The notes beneath the pieces were generated by a model. The model did no database searches, was not told where the DNA came from, and was given only the letters and a program-made list of their open reading frames with translations. The translations under genes were made by a program, and so were the position numbers. Below are positions 24,480 to 37,364 of a stretch of DNA of 64,000 bases, piece by piece. Every line of letters starts with the position of its first letter. Within the stretch, counting starts at the first letter, position 1. Source of the DNA: Ischnura elegans (Eukaryota; Arthropoda; Insecta; Odonata; Coenagrionidae); contig NC_060254.1 in the NCBI RefSeq assembly GCF_921293095.1, positions 111,810,917 through 111,874,916 on the forward strand, in the 5' to 3' direction.

Positions 24480-24839
24480 CTCCAGGTCAATGATACATAT
24501 TTTTGTACTGAAATTGAAAACTGATTACTCAACATAAGATCAACGGACATACAATTTATACATCAAATAGCCCCTTAAAAATTGGGGGACTTTTTAGGAC
24601 TAGTGGATGGATTAATCTTGAAATTGGCCTCCATTCATGGGCTCGATTCCAAGAATTAACCTTTTACCAAATAAAGACGAAAACATGCATCTGGATGTTT
24701 CTTGACCTGGGAGACGAAAGCCGTATATTTTCGTTGGAGATTTTCCTACACAATTAAGTTTTACCAGCCCTTATTCCACGAAGTACAACATTGACTTCCT
24801 AAACAGAACAAAAGAGTACATATTTTAAGACAGTGAAAT
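24480..24839. other. Intron sequence with no recognised feature
   Basis: AT-rich sequence between the RTE tail and the first recognisable Penelope residues. Confidence 0.35.
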
Positions 24840-26330
24840 TACAGCCTCTTTTGATGTTTCTGTCTTTTCCCAAGTATTCCAATAGACATTTCAATTGTAG
24901 CTTTAAAATTCTGGCTCAAATCCCTTTCTCTTGAGCCCAAAATCATAGATGAATACATCAGACTAACAAATTTAGTTATGAACCAAAATTATTTTAACTA
25001 CAAAGGGAAATACTATAGACAAGGTTTCAGAACAACAATGGGGAACTCATTACCACCTCATGGTTTTATTAATTATCACCTTTTCCTGGCCAGCATCTTC
25101 ATGACTCATCTTGAACATATTGCCAAAGAAAAATTCCCTCATTTCCCTCACATTTACGTGTGATATGCAGATGACATATTTACCATTTTCAACTCCAATA
25201 AGTGCAATCTAGATTACTTCTTAGCTAACCTCAACACTCTTTTCCCAACAATAAAATTCACCATGGAAAAAGGAAACAATAGTACTCTTTCCTTCCTTGA
25301 TCAATCCCTCACAAGATCGGCTAATATGTTGAAATTTGACGCATCTTGAAAACCCACCCAAACAACTACAGTGAAACCTCGATATAACGACACCCCACGG
25401 TGCACTAATAAACACTCGCTATAGCGAATTGTCGCTTTACCGGAGGTGGAGCAAATAATAGCCAATATACCTGTTGCGAACAGATATACAGGAACAGGAG
25501 TGGTGCGGCGACAGATAAACATCTATCCGATAAACGTAAGCATAAATCCAAACGAAAGGCGATGTTTTTTGCATCACTAAATTTCCTTACTCAAATAACG
25601 ACTAACTATTCAAACAATTTATAAGCGCCGCACTGAATAAAAATCATGCAAAGCATTGTTTCGTCATCATTATATTTATCGAACGACAGTTTACCACATA
25701 AATTTGATACTGAGCACTCCATTAACTTCATTTCTAACAGATCGCTAGCAATTACAGAGGTTAAGGAGTCTTGATGAAAGTCTTCCGGCGGTGAAACCCT
25801 CGCTATGGCGAGAGCCAACACCGAAAGGGTCTCGTAAAAACGAATTTTTTAACACGCTTATTATAGGATCAATTGACGGTGCATCGGCTATCTCTCGTTA
25901 TAGCGGGGGTGTCGCTATAGCCCGTACTCGCTTTAACGAGGTTCCACTGTATTTATTACTCTCATTTGACCATCCTAGTCATAAATTAGTAGCCTACCAT
26001 TCCCTCGCTCACAGACTGTAATACATCCCATTAAACACACCAGCATTCAACAAGGAAATACAGTATAATAAAGAAATCGCCAAGCAAAATGGTTTCCAAA
26101 CCTCAATGGTCACTAACATTAAAAAAAAAAAACAAATTCAAACAATTGATCGCCAACTCGACAACACATAAAAAAGATAATCCTATGAAATACATATGTT
26201 AAACTTCCTATCTACCCCAACTTTACTAAGGACACAGACAAAATTTTCAACACCGTCAACATATCAAATAGATCCTATCATCCTATCCAACATATCAAAC
26301 ACATCCTACCAACAGCGGTTGTAAAATTGT
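24840..26330 (+). pseudogene. Penelope-like element RT, split by a Tigger MITE
   Basis: Plus-strand remnants of a Penelope RT: FDVSVFSQVF, YFNYKGKYYRQGFRTTMGNS (about 24985-25045), a TGA, YADDIF at about 25165, LNTLFPTIKFTMEKGNNSTL and SFLD. After the Tigger insertion (25369-25949) the element resumes with SHKLVAYHSLAHRL, AFNKEIQYNKEIAKQNGF and linker sequence to about 26330. The same SLxFLD...HKLxAFHSxxHRL order is seen in the copy at 45992-46702. Several stops. No GIY-YIG region was found. Confidence 0.85.
25369..25949. mobile_element. Tigger-type MITE, copy 1
   Basis: Left end CAGTGAAACCTCGATATAAC, right end complementary to CAGTGGAACCTCGTTAAAGC, flanked by TA on both sides (25367-25368, 25950-25951). 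Subterminal repeats of the type CTCGCTATAGCGA. It is closely related to 32218-32999 but lacks about 200 bp present there. It interrupts the Penelope element between SLxFLD and the HKLVAYHS region. Confidence 0.92.
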
Positions 26331-26639
26331 ATCCAAAAGCGTAAGGAAAATTTCACTTGATGGGTTCCTGTTCATAATGTCCTTTTGAACAAGCTGCACA
26401 GTTTTCTCTTTTCTAAGGTCCCACCAAATATTGCTGTTTTAATAGCGAGGTTCTTCATTATCACATTTCAGTTTTTGTGGAATGTATTCATTGATTCCTT
26501 GGCATAGAATTTCTAAGAAGTATTTCCATGATACATGAGTGCTTTTATCCTCTATTTTAGCAATGAATTTTGCATGAATCATTCAGCATCTCGTCAAATA
26601 TAATGAAGTAGCATTTATCAAATAAGTAAATATGTATTG

Positions 26640-26890
26640 CATTTTGGTTTTACAGCTGACATTACTTCAATTTTTAATGTTGCAAAAATGACCTTGTGAT
26701 CACTTATACCATCAATAATATCGATTTGTTTTATCAACTTAGGATGGCTCACCGCTAAAAGGTATAACATTTTATTTCCTCTAGAAGGCTTGTCAACTAC
26801 TGGGGCAAGAGAATGGTTAGAAAGTGTGAAGAATAAGATCTCACTTATTTCTCTATTCCTTGAATTTGGTACCTTATCTTTTTAGGCGTA
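26640..26890 (-). pseudogene. LINE endonuclease fragment (minus)
   Basis: The minus strand reads SLAPVVDKPSRGNKMLYLL then HPKLIKQIDIIDGISDHKVI and FATLKIE. This is the end of a LINE endonuclease (P-TRG-N-LDL and the ISDH catalytic histidine motif). It differs from the RTE at 22702 in having the GISDHK form of CR1-like elements. Only this domain is clear; downstream (to about 26340 on the minus strand) it fades out. Confidence 0.75.
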
Positions 26891-27421
26891 TCAATAAAAA
26901 AAGCATAGTGACACTATGATATCCCATCTTCAAAATTTCTAAATTAAACCATTAAAAATGTAGGAATTTTAAGACTAAAATTTTATGGAAAAAACATGGG
27001 TAAGGGCAGAAATCTGCAATTTCTCTTAAATAAGGCTCAAAGATGTAATAGCATCACAACTCACGCAGGCACATGTTGCAAAAAACAATTACAATTTAGT
27101 GATCATTCATTCTTCACCAAGTTATGATCAAACAAAACCATAACATCCAACATGTACACTCATTTTACATTGAGTCTCAGGGAAATATTATATTATGAAT
27201 TGCCAAAAATAATGAATGCAAATCATGTGAAAAAGGATAAAACTCTAGAGCAAAATATGCCAAATTTTTGGCATTAGTGGCACTTGTCATGCTTACGTCA
27301 GCCACATGATTTTAAATAACTACATATGTAATACTGTTTTTGACAATCCAGTCTTTGGAGATGAAATAATTCAACCTCATGCAGCAAAGCTTAACAGAAA
27401 ATATATGTATTCATACATTAC

Positions 27422-27678
27422 CTCAGAAGAACTTCTTGCAAGTAACATCATAAGCTTTAGAAATTCGATACGTATTTCAATATGCGTATAAGATATCAGC
27501 ATCAAGAAAACTCCACCATCACAGGTTTTTCCATCTTCAGAAAAAACATCACATGCATAATCAGATTTCCTAGATCCAAAAGCCACCATGTGACGACTAG
27601 CCGTAGGATTAGTAGCCAAAAGTTTTGATAGTAATTTAAGAGCTACCAATAAAAACTGAGACTCTCCTCTTCCATCAC
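27422..27678 (-). CDS. Host gene exon 4
   Basis: Acceptor TTCTTTTACAG and donor GTAATG bound 257 bases. It takes one G from exon 3 to make glycine and ends on a complete codon, so phases on both sides agree. The peptide runs GDGRGESQFLLVALKLLSKL, then TASRHMVAFGSRKSDYACDV, GGVFLMLISYTHIEIRIEF and LKLMMLLARSSSE: alternating hydrophobic helices as in HEAT/armadillo proteins. No named family recognised. The codon phase agreement is the main evidence beyond the open frame. Confidence 0.82.
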
Positions 27679-27759
27679 CTGTAAAAGAACGATCAACAAA
27701 GCAGAGATTTAGATCACAGTTTGGTTCCCCAAGCTTATTGAAGCCATAACACAATTGGT

Positions 27760-28980
27760 TTCATGAACCTAGATATTTCCATTGAAAAAAAAACATGCAT
27801 TTCAGATTTAAAAACTTGGAACATATACAGCAGACTCCCGATTATCTGGCTGGAGTTAAACTGACGTGTTGCAGATTATTATCCTAGCTCTCTCTCCTGA
27901 GTTCACTCTCCTTCAGTGTTTTCACAGATCTTTATAAAAATTACATCTCACGAAAAAGCACCCGGATTATAGTATTTTATGGCGAAAGGTGACTGCCTCG
28001 AGAAACCATTTTTCTCATTGGAGTGATGAGTACAATACTATCGACGTGAAAGCTTCGCTAATACTTAACAGTCACTGCATTTTTTCTGTCTAGCTTATAT
28101 AAATTGACATAAATTGGAAATTGTAAGTTTTACATGTTGTCATTAATTGGATATATGTATTATTTTTGGCAAAAACCAGTCACAACAAAAGAATTCCATC
28201 CAAGGTAATGGTCCAATGCAACTTTAAAAACCAAGAAATATGCATGTGCAGAGTAATAAATCAAATAATAAAAGTGACAAAAACACAACCTGTCGGAGGG
28301 CGTTGCCAGCAGCGAGTAGGGGGAACTGGAACGACTCATCCGCTCAGCGAGAGGAAGGGGAGGGGGCCTGCGAAAGCATGGGAGGGTAGGGGCCGTGGAG
28401 GGGATGTGTGGGAGCTCTCTGGGTGTTTGGGAACTCTGCCTCCCTAGCAGCAGCGAGGCAGTCTTTTTTCTCTAGGCAGAAACTAGCGAGAAGATAAGTG
28501 ATTTGTGCCATTTGAATTTCCAGTCTGTCTCGTCTTTTGTTTGGGTCTAATAATACTATTTATAACACAGGCCTGCATTTTTACAATTCTATCATGTTTT
28601 TCAAGTACTGTTCATGGAGTACCATATGTTTTTGTGCGCTGAATACAAAATATGTCTTATATTTTACTTGATAGAGTCAGAACTTTTTTCAAAATCCTCA
28701 TTTGTCAATTTCTAAACTGCCATGTATAGAAGATAATGGAAAATATAAGACACACAATTATATGTGAACTAATGTGTAAAATACATTGTAATTTGCTACT
28801 TTCATATATATAATTATTGCATATATGTAATCCTTAATACTTTCATTAATGGATATATTAGTGGAAACTATAGTAATATAATTATGGTTATTCAAGCAAA
28901 ATTATGCCGCTGTAATAAAAACTTCTCATCACTTTTTAGGTGCAGTCTAACATAGGAACTCATGATTTGTTGATAAATCG
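27760..28980. other. Intron sequence, mostly unassigned
   Basis: AT-rich, with a short GC-rich patch at 28290-28450. I see no domain or TIR ends. Confidence 0.35.
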
Positions 28981-28984
28981 ATAA

Positions 28985-30970
28985 ATAAAAGTGATGGAAC
29001 CTTGATATTTTATTTCGAAGGGTTTATAGTCTTCCTAACATGAAACCTGAGCGAGCAATGATGACCTGGGGTGCCAAAGGCTTTGTTGGGTCGGGGGCTG
29101 CGGAAGGGAGGAAAACTTTGGAAGAGTGGCCTGAAGACTGATAGGATGGTGGAGGATAGCGGATTTTGGGAAATGTGAGATGTAGTCACTATTCTATGGT
29201 GCTGAGGTTCTCCCAATGGTAATTCCATCTCTTGGCGAAGATTCACACTATGTGCCTTCCGTGTTTAGCCTTAACCTAAGGCTATACCGCCCTTATTGTT
29301 TCCATTAGAATCCCCTTCGTCAAATGGAATTATGTATTTTATTTACTTGCTGACAAGGAATGTTTCAAGTTTACTTGGACGTCAGCTCCAGCATTGCAGA
29401 CGATGATTATCAGCAGCGGGTTATAACTCTTGATTAATTTTAGAAGATTCTTCCACGGTTTACCAATGATACATTAAGAGAAATGTTATCAACGCTCAAT
29501 GACTGTTAATTTTGTATTGCAAATATGCAATAGGGTAGTTTCCTTCATCAAAGAAAACGAATGGCATTGATTGCGATTCGTTACCCACCATTAGTGTATT
29601 CATAATATCACAATTATTTGGTTTTAGGAATTCCAGTTTAGACAAACTGCAATGGTCAATTTTAACCGCATTTGAAAAAGGACAGATTGGCGCCCATGCA
29701 ATGCCACTCCATGTGACGTCACATGGACCTAGTTTCTATACGGGTAGATAGGAGTTTTACATCGTCTGAGGTTACCAATGCATGCATGAGGCACAGACTT
29801 CAGGGAAACATCTCTTAATAATCACCTATTAATACTGGCTAAGGTTGGAAAGTTTTCTTCGTTTGATAGGGCATTAATAATCCTTATTTAAGCCAAGCAC
29901 TACCTCCTAGCAGGGTACTCCGCTACCTGCTAGCAGCCTGCATTGTATCAGCGCTCAAAGCCTCGCCCCAAGGTCACCTCACACGGCGACAGCGGGAACC
30001 AGAATGATGTCACACAGGGTTTTCCCAGCATTCATACTTAGCCATCGCGTTTTCGCGCGCTTGAAAATGTTCACTTTTCATTTAATTGCGAAAAATAGAT
30101 ATCATCATTTAAAAATCTAAAAGCGTGAAATACGTACTCCAGGTGTAATAATCTTTCGATTTAGGCATTAAAAAAATAATAGGAAACCACCCTGTCATTG
30201 CTGTGGCATCGCATACGGTTGGACACGGCCTAACGAAACTTGACATTTCATCGCACTCGGGCATGTTTACGCTGCGACTAGTCAAGGTGAAACTGGAGAG
30301 GAAGGGAATAGTAGAAGTAAAGACAAAGGGCAAAGTGGAATTGGAGATAGCATGAGTCATAGCCAGGCACTCACCTGCGCAGACAATTTGCCAAAAGCCC
30401 TGGTTTCCTACAACTGCTGCAGCCCAATGGCAAGATCGCACACCTGTTGCTTTTGTGGTAGTTCCGTGTTCCTTTTTTCCATGCATTGCGGTGTGCAAAC
30501 GTGCTCAGTGATTGTGGGTTCGCGTCCCGCAGCAGCTGCATCCCTGGCTACTTGTTCAAGGTATGACTATGCGGTGTGGTGCTTGACAGTGTAGTTTCTG
30601 ATGCCACACAGTGGTTTCGAAGCATTCATGCAAAGCACTTTTCCGAATCTGTGATCTCTCAGCCACGGACGCGTGGTTTTCGGAAACTAGGTGTTTCGTG
30701 GGGCAGTAGGAGTACAATCATGTCATCGACGCAAAAAAAAAATTGTGGTCGGGAAAAGAAAGCCCTTAATGATTCTGGAAAGCAATTTAAAATGAATGAC
30801 AATTTGCTTGGTTATGAATAGATTGATTGATGCACGGATATCATGAAAATTACAAGAAATTAACGTAAAAGTTTGGATTATTCGTATTTTACGATTATTG
30901 ATGCTGCTTCTAGCCAACATATACCCACATAATTGGAAGTTTGCTGCACATAAAACAGTACCAAATAAGA
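28985..30970. repeat. Dispersed repeat family X, copy 1
   Basis: Shares two blocks with 39885-41110. Block A (30305-30920): GGAATAGTAGAAGT, GAGATAGCATGAGTCA, AGCCAGGC(A/G)CTC, CTGGTTTCCTACAAC, AGTGGTTTCGAAGCATTCAT. Block B (about 29150-29270): TATGGTGCTGAGGTTCTC, CACACTATGTGCCT. In copy 1 block B precedes block A; in copy 3 it follows. No transposase was recognised. Probably a decayed DNA transposon. Confidence 0.6.
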
Positions 30971-31284
30971 GAGATCATTAATATTACATTTACACAGTGA
31001 AAGTTTTCATATGAATACCAAATCCAACTTGTATCGAACATACACGTCCTCAGGCAAGACAACCACAGTCCATCACCATCTGTGGATGGAAAACAAAAAG
31101 CAAGCAGCTGACGATATTACAGATTCTAGATGCATGTTTTCAACATGTGTTTACCAACTTCCTTGTATCATAGGAAATCCTGATCCCAAAGCATCCCAAT
31201 GCCCTTTGCTGGTCATCAGGTTTTTCTGGGACCAAACCAACATGAACTTTACCTACAACAATGTCCTGAATGTTGAAAAAACCA

Positions 31285-31352
31285 ATCAGGTGAGACTTGA
31301 ACCCGTGATTCGAGGATTAGTAAGCAAGGACTTTAACCTACCACCATAACTG
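31285..31352 (-). tRNA. tRNA-like sequence or SINE head
   Basis: The minus strand contains a D-arm-like GGTGGTAGGTTAAAG, an anticodon-arm-like segment and a B-box GGGTTCAAGTC in tRNA spacing. The acceptor stem is poor. More likely a tRNA-derived repeat than a working gene. Confidence 0.35.
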
Positions 31353-31507
31353 AGGCTGACAACGAAGAAAAAAGCATGTGGGAAAATTGGAAAACATCTG
31401 AAGCCGTTGCATTGCAAAAACTTTACATTTGAAAAATAAAATTTTCAGTGAAAATAATGGAAATAATGATGAGCAGCAGGCTTTTGTAAAATGAAAAGTA
31501 AAAAAAA

Positions 31508-31583
31508 AAGTGCCTCATAGGAGAATCGAACCGTATATGTCAGGGTGGGAGCCCTAAAACAATGAAAGCCACCAGGCTGAAAC
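31508..31583 (-). tRNA. Second tRNA-like sequence or SINE head
   Basis: The minus strand has GGTGGCTTTCATTG (A-box-like) and GGTTCGATTC (B-box-like), about 40 bases apart. The cloverleaf is imperfect. It lies about 160 bp from another tRNA-like sequence in the same orientation. Confidence 0.35.
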
Positions 31584-31840
31584 TTGCCCTTTTTAAAATG
31601 TTTTGAATTGTTTTTCATCACATCTAAAATCAAAAATTTTTATGAATTTGATTGGACTTTTCTCATTATTCAACCTTTTACTCAACACTGCATCATTTCC
31701 ACTGATGCCAACATACGCTAAGAAAAAATAGTGTCGTAGTGTTGCCTACATCTAGGTAACTGATCTATTCACAGGATATAACGTTAATCCTAAATGCCTC
31801 AGTTCCCAAGTATTGCGGATTACTTATCTTCTACTGTATT

Positions 31841-33987
31841 TAAGGATGAGTCGGTTCTTAAATTTTTTTCGGTTCTAATGTACCGGTCCGGTTCTCCCTC
31901 AATCATTTCTCGGTTCTCACGCTCGGTTCCACATATGAACTCTCTTATTACCTGAATTAATGGCAAATTTAAATGAAAAACCACAAGAAGTGAATGAAAA
32001 TAACTTGACTAAAGATGTAACTTAGCAGGAAAGCCCTGTGAAATAAACTTAAGATCATCTCCATAATTTTCTTTGCCAAGCAAATACGTTTAAATAGCAT
32101 GTTGTCAAAGAATGCATGATCGACTAATATTTCACATTACATCAGGCAGCCACTGGTTCTTTCACCAGGTTTTGATTTTAAAAATTCAACATTTTTACCC
32201 TATCTGGGTCTAATCTACAGTGAAACCCCGCTAAAACGAGACCCCACGGTGCACCAATAAACACTCGCTATAGCGAGTTGTCGCTTTACCGGAGGTGGAG
32301 CAAATAATAGCCAAAATACCTTTTGCGAACAGTTACACAGGAACAGGAGTGGTGCGGCGACTGATAAATTTCTATCCGATAAATGTAAGCATAAATCCAG
32401 ACGAAAGGCGATGTTTTTTGCATCACTAAATTATAAGTTCAAATAATTTATAAGCGCCACACTGAATAAAAATCATGCAAAGCATTGTTTTGTCAATCAT
32501 TATGCCAATGCACAACCAACGAAGCCATTTTTCTATGCACTTAATTAGTGCATTTTGTAATCATTTTATAATTTTGGTATTTTCCATTGAAAATTCAAAA
32601 ATTAACTGATAAAACTGTATCGTGGTTATTTAATGCCTCAAATGATTCCATTGGTGTATGTTTATTGTTCCTGTAGGTTAAGCGGCAGTGAAGTGAAATA
32701 ACGTATTGCATTTGTTTCTGCAGTTTCCCACATAAATTTGAGCACTCCATTAACTTCATTTCTAACAGATCACTAGCAATTACAGAGATTAAGGAATCTT
32801 GGTGTAAGTTTATCAGGCGGTGAAACCCTCGCTATGGCGAGAGCCAACACCAAAAGGGCCTCGTTAAAACGAATTTTTTAACATGCTTATTATAGGGTCA
32901 ATCGACGGTGCTTCGGCTATCTCTCGTAATAGCGGGGGTCTCGCTCTAGCCCGTACTTTACCCGTACTATAGCCCGTACGCTTTAACGAGGTTCCACTGT
33001 ATTCTTTTTTTTGGCAGAAATATTGCAACGAACAGGCGTTCACTGAAAACAGTAGTGGTCGATGTTGATTTTGAAGGCGATGTAGCTTAATTTGTTACTT
33101 GAATTGACAACTTATTTGCATGCTTCTCTGTCACAGTTCTTAGGGCATCAACAACTACTCAACACGCCGGTACAGCGACTACATGGATAAATTGAGTGGC
33201 TGTGAGCTAACGCAAAATTGTAATGTAGCATTGCATTCTGGAGGATAACCACACTTTTCTATCCCTTGCATTGGTTTATCAACTTACGAACAACCTCTCG
33301 GAACGCATCTGGCTCTTTTGTCAAAGAATTACTGAACATGTACATTATTCAATAATAAGACCACTTTCAGATGAAACAATTTTCCGCCGGTCGCTGTTAA
33401 CGGCACAGCACACGCCGCGGCGTTACAGAGTCATCTCGTCTGAAAGCCGCTCGAATTTCACCTAAACAGCAGCTGGTGAAGTCATTTTGTCTAAAAGCGG
33501 CCTCAATGTAGCATTGTCTGTATTTCATGCCGTAGACAGCACATCGCCGGGCCGGATTGAAATGGGTGCAGTGCCGTCAACAGCATGATTCGACTCGTTT
33601 GAAGGCATTCACAGTGACCTATGATAAGTTGAAAGAACTACACCATGCCATGGACGGTGCAGGTCAGGTTGTTTGAAAGTGGCTATGGAAATGTTAAATG
33701 TTAGCGAGAGTGATAAAATGACGAAACCTTATATGCGTGCATTATAGCAACTCTCATAAGAAAAAAATGTGGACGTCATGCAATCAGAAAGTAATACATG
33801 CATTTTTAAATCTTTTTTTCATCTCTCACTGCTGACCATTTTGGCTCAGGGCACCAAATTCAAATCCTCGCCACTGCTCCGAGCCGGTTCCAAAGTACCG
33901 CCTTTATGCGATCGGTTCTTGATACCGGATCCACAGGTCAAGAACCGGCAGTGCTGAGAACGCAGTACCTGAACCAACCCATCTCTA
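31841..33987. mobile_element. hAT-like element with perfect 8-bp duplication
   Basis: Ends TAAGGATGAGTCGGTTC and the complement of TAGAGATGGGTTGGTTC, flanked by ACTGTATT at 31833-31840 and 33988-33995. Subterminal copies of CGGTTCT and GAACCG (31850-31930, 33880-33970). It contains Tigger MITE copy 2 at 32218-32999. No hAT transposase recognised, so it is non-autonomous or decayed. Confidence 0.9.
32218..32999. mobile_element. Tigger-type MITE, copy 2
   Basis: CAGTGAAACCCCGCTAAAAC at the left and the complement of CAGTGGAACCTCGTTAAAGC at the right, TA on both sides. It is colinear with copy 1 at 25369-25949 (CTCGCTATAGCGAGTTGTCG, GCAAATAATAGCCAA, GGAACAGGAGTGGTGCGGCG) but has about 200 extra bases at 32505-32730. 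Confidence 0.92.
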
Positions 33988-34023
33988 ACTGTATTATATA
34001 AAGATGCACTGAAACTCACGTAC

Positions 34024-34246
34024 CTTCTCCCATATACAGGGAGCATATACACACAAGTGGTGGAATGGATGAGAAGTTGTGATCAAGTGGCCAAAATTTG
34101 TCTCCAAAAACCAACGTCCCGACATCAACTGCCCATATGGCCCAACACATCTCGGTTCTCCCTTCCATTCCACTGACTGCCTTTCCTAAAACGATTCCTC
34201 TGAAGCACTGCATCATCATCAGGGGCTTCCATTTGAATTTCACATC
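34024..34246 (-). CDS. Host gene exon 3
   Basis: Acceptor TTTTTCATCCCCAG and donor GTACGTGAG (strong) bound 223 bases. Only one frame is open throughout (DVKFKWKPLMMM..., ending CSLYMGE plus one base), and that frame accepts exon 2 in phase 0 and hands one G to exon 4. The peptide is hydrophobic with several Cys and Trp residues. Another frame is open for the first half, but it contains a stop and does not fit the neighbours. Confidence 0.72.
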
Positions 34247-34249
34247 CTG

Positions 34250-36840
34250 GGGATGAAAAAAAGGGTGGCTAGGTCAGTTAAATAATCACAGAATAAAAAA
34301 GTTTAAAAAACAAAAGTACCAAGTAATTCCTGCGGTGAATTATACTATCTGTTGGAAACTTGTGTGAGTGGAGGTGGACCATAAGGATCTCTCATTCAAT
34401 GTCCATACTACATAGATGCAGGGCCATTCCATGTCAAATCACACACAGGATTTTCAAAATGACACCCTAAGATTCGAATTTTAATGCAATTTTTGTCACT
34501 AGCTACTACCACCTATATAATGACCCATGTAAAATATTTCCTCTCCCACTCACATAGTTTGAAAGATATGAGGGGCCGAAGTTTGAAATGTTGGCTCAGG
34601 TAGTGGGATTCCAATTCCAGAATTAATTCATACCTTCAAGGTAAAAATTCATAGCTCAGAAACCACATTATATATTAGAATGAAATTTGGAGCCCTTGCA
34701 TATCCAAGTACATAGCTTCCATTGTAATGCCTTTTATTCCCATTGTATTGCTATGTTAGCCAAAATAATGTCAACAGTTGTTAATTAACCATTTCTTTAA
34801 TTGGAGGTAAATATGAGCCCCAATATACTGTGAAATAAAAATGGTGGTGTTAAGACTGCCACTGTGAGTACTTCAGTTTTAATTTTTTTTTCTGTCCATT
34901 TGAGAGGGATTTTGGACACATACTTAAAGATAATAAGAATAGGTGAATCCATACATTCATGAGGACATATTTGAAATAATGGTCAGTAAATCTAAGAGCA
35001 AACATGTAGTTTTGGTGAATGTGGCTCTTGTTCATATAAATTTGGAGAAATATACTTGTCTTGCGGCAGCTGAGGGGAAAAGAGCCCAAATGGCTTAGAA
35101 ATTATGAAATGATGCTCTTTTCCTGGAATATGCCCATTTTTCAAGTTTGCAGTTTGTGGAAAAAATGGTATCGACACACACTAGTCTTTTACTGTGCATT
35201 ATAGAATAAATGAAAATGCTAATTTAAATAAAATGATGTATTTAATACATAGTACACTTCAATCATAAAACTTACTTTCAAAGAGTTGCAAGAGATTGCT
35301 AGCGAGTTAACTGCAATGAGAGCCAATTAAAGAGAGAGTCTCAACGTGCCGTTTAGAAAGGACAATAAATCCATCCATCCAAAGTAGGAAAAATTATAAA
35401 CAAAAAATTAAAGTTAGATTTATACTATTTTATTAAACTTTAGACCAAAATGAAGAAATTGAAAAAGTTTCAACATTTAAAAATATTTTAATAAGAGAAA
35501 AATTAATATGAATTCTGAAAATGGGTCACATGACCCCTGCAGTCTTTCTAGTGTTAAAGACATGCAAGGAGGACACTTGAGGTTTGGCAACACTGCTCCA
35601 AGAGTGGATTCACGATGTTAACACGACGGAGGTCAGAGAGCGACTGAATTTCCAAAGCACACCTGCCGTCTGCTGATTGGCAGATGAAGCGTCACATGTC
35701 GAGAAACATTCCCTTCCCTCACCCCTTCCACTTGCTTCAGCCTCACCCGCTGACATAAACATGGACAGTCTAAAATTCTCTTTCACTGGGAGAGAGAATG
35801 GTGACTTAATGAGCGACAATGTTTCTTCCCTTGGCTCACTTATTTCATGCATTGCATCACATGACAAACTTCAGAGGGTAATACAATCCACACTCCACTT
35901 TTCAGTATTATATCGTCTCCCCAAGGAATAAGACTATTCAGTGAATTGTAGGTACATACATATCAACCTCCACATTAAGAAGAAAAAATGTTACAATGCA
36001 TCACAGTGAGGGCATGATAAGTCACAATAGACTCTTGGGAATCACTGTTAGTACTTTAGGGATGGGCGGTTATGAGGAAAAAACCCGTTATGTTCGGTCA
36101 ACGGGTTATTTTGAGTGAGTGGAGTACTTGAGTATTAAAACCCGATTAAAAAACCGGTTTTATTGAGTTAATATAACACGAAGCGTTGCATATTGCACAT
36201 ATTTGACGTTATACAGCAGTTCTTAAGAAAAACTATTGCATTTTTGGACTTCGTCTAGCATACCATTCATCCAAAAATCTGGTTGAGGGCATGAAGTACC
36301 TAGATTCTCCGACAGAGGGCAGTGATCCGGTTATTTTGCCCAGATTTTTTTGTGGTCGTCCAGTAAATAACCTAGAGAGCACTCACAATGAGATAAAACT
36401 GAATTCGGTTATTTCGCAAGGAGATTTTTCATCTGTTGTACAAGGAAATAACCAAATGCCTTGTAGACTGTGCAGAGGGACTACATCAGGTTATTTTATC
36501 AGCAGGAAAGAAGTGAGCACTCACTAGATATTAAGCTCTAAGAACATGCGATTCTAAGATTTTATCGGAAAATAACTGAGGACCCTTATCACTGTTGAGG
36601 AGAAAATCTTTCCAAAAAGGTTATTTGTCAATTATTTGATTGGATATGAATAGGTCATCCTAGGTTGAGTACTGCTTGTTTTTTCATTAGATTAACTGAT
36701 TCAAAATCGATTATTTTTAGGCGCCAGTTAACCTGAATACAGTGAAACCTTGATTTTACATTCCCCCACTATACAATTTCCCTGATTTTGCACAGTTTTT
36801 ATCAGGTCCCAAACAATACCGCCTTTAAACAATGATACTC
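34250..36840. other. Intron sequence, mostly unassigned
   Basis: Contains a GC-richer segment at about 35600-35870 that is open on both strands (minus: LSLIKSPFSLPVKENFRL; plus: SPADINMDSLKFSFTGRENG). Neither frame has a clear start or a convincing pair of splice sites, so I do not call an exon. TAGGGATGGGCGGTTA at 36058 looks like a hAT end, but no partner was found. Confidence 0.35.
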
Positions 36841-37364
36841 TATTTAAGTAAATGAAAGGTCGTAGCACTTTTCCACAAGAATTTTTAATTCGTAGAGTTT
36901 CGCCTGATATGCTATGCTAGCATTCCGAATAAGTTCAACAGATTCAGGCTTCAATTGGTGGAAGTTAGACATATTTAAGTAAATGAAAGGTCGTAGCACT
37001 TTTCCACAAGAATTTTTAATTCGTAGAGTTTCGCCTGATATGCTATGCTAGCATTCCGAATAAGTTCAACAGATTCAGGCTTCAATTGGTGGAAGTTAGA
37101 CATATTTAAGTAAATGAAAGGTCGTAGCACTTTTCCACAAGAATTTTTAATTCGTAGAGTTTCGCCTGATATGCTATGCTAGCATTCCGAATAAGTTCAA
37201 CAGATTCAGGCTTCAATTGGTGGAAGTTAGACATATTTAAGTAAATGAAAGGTCGTAGCACTTTTCCACAAGAATTTTTAATTCGTAGAGTTTCGCCTGA
37301 TATGCTATGCTAGCATTCCGAATAAGTTCAACAGATTCAGGCTTCAATTGGTGGAAGTTAGACA
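36841..37364 (+). repeat. Tandem array, four identical 131-bp units
   Basis: Units start at 36841, 36972, 37103 and 37234. Each starts TATTTAAGTAAATGAAAGG and ends GGTGGAAGTTAGACA. I see no differences between units, so amplification is very recent or maintained by conversion. A Tigger-like end (CAGTGAAACCTTGATTTTAC, 36741) lies about 100 bp upstream, so the array may be subterminal sequence of such an element. Confidence 0.97.

Noticed and set aside
35677..35931. Plus-strand open frame with protein-like composition
   Set aside because: It has no ATG, a stop lies directly upstream and the possible acceptor has no pyrimidine tract. The opposite strand is open too, so composition alone is not evidence.
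36058..36740. Possible hAT element starting TAGGGATGGGCGGTTA
   Set aside because: No matching right end or 8-bp duplication could be found.
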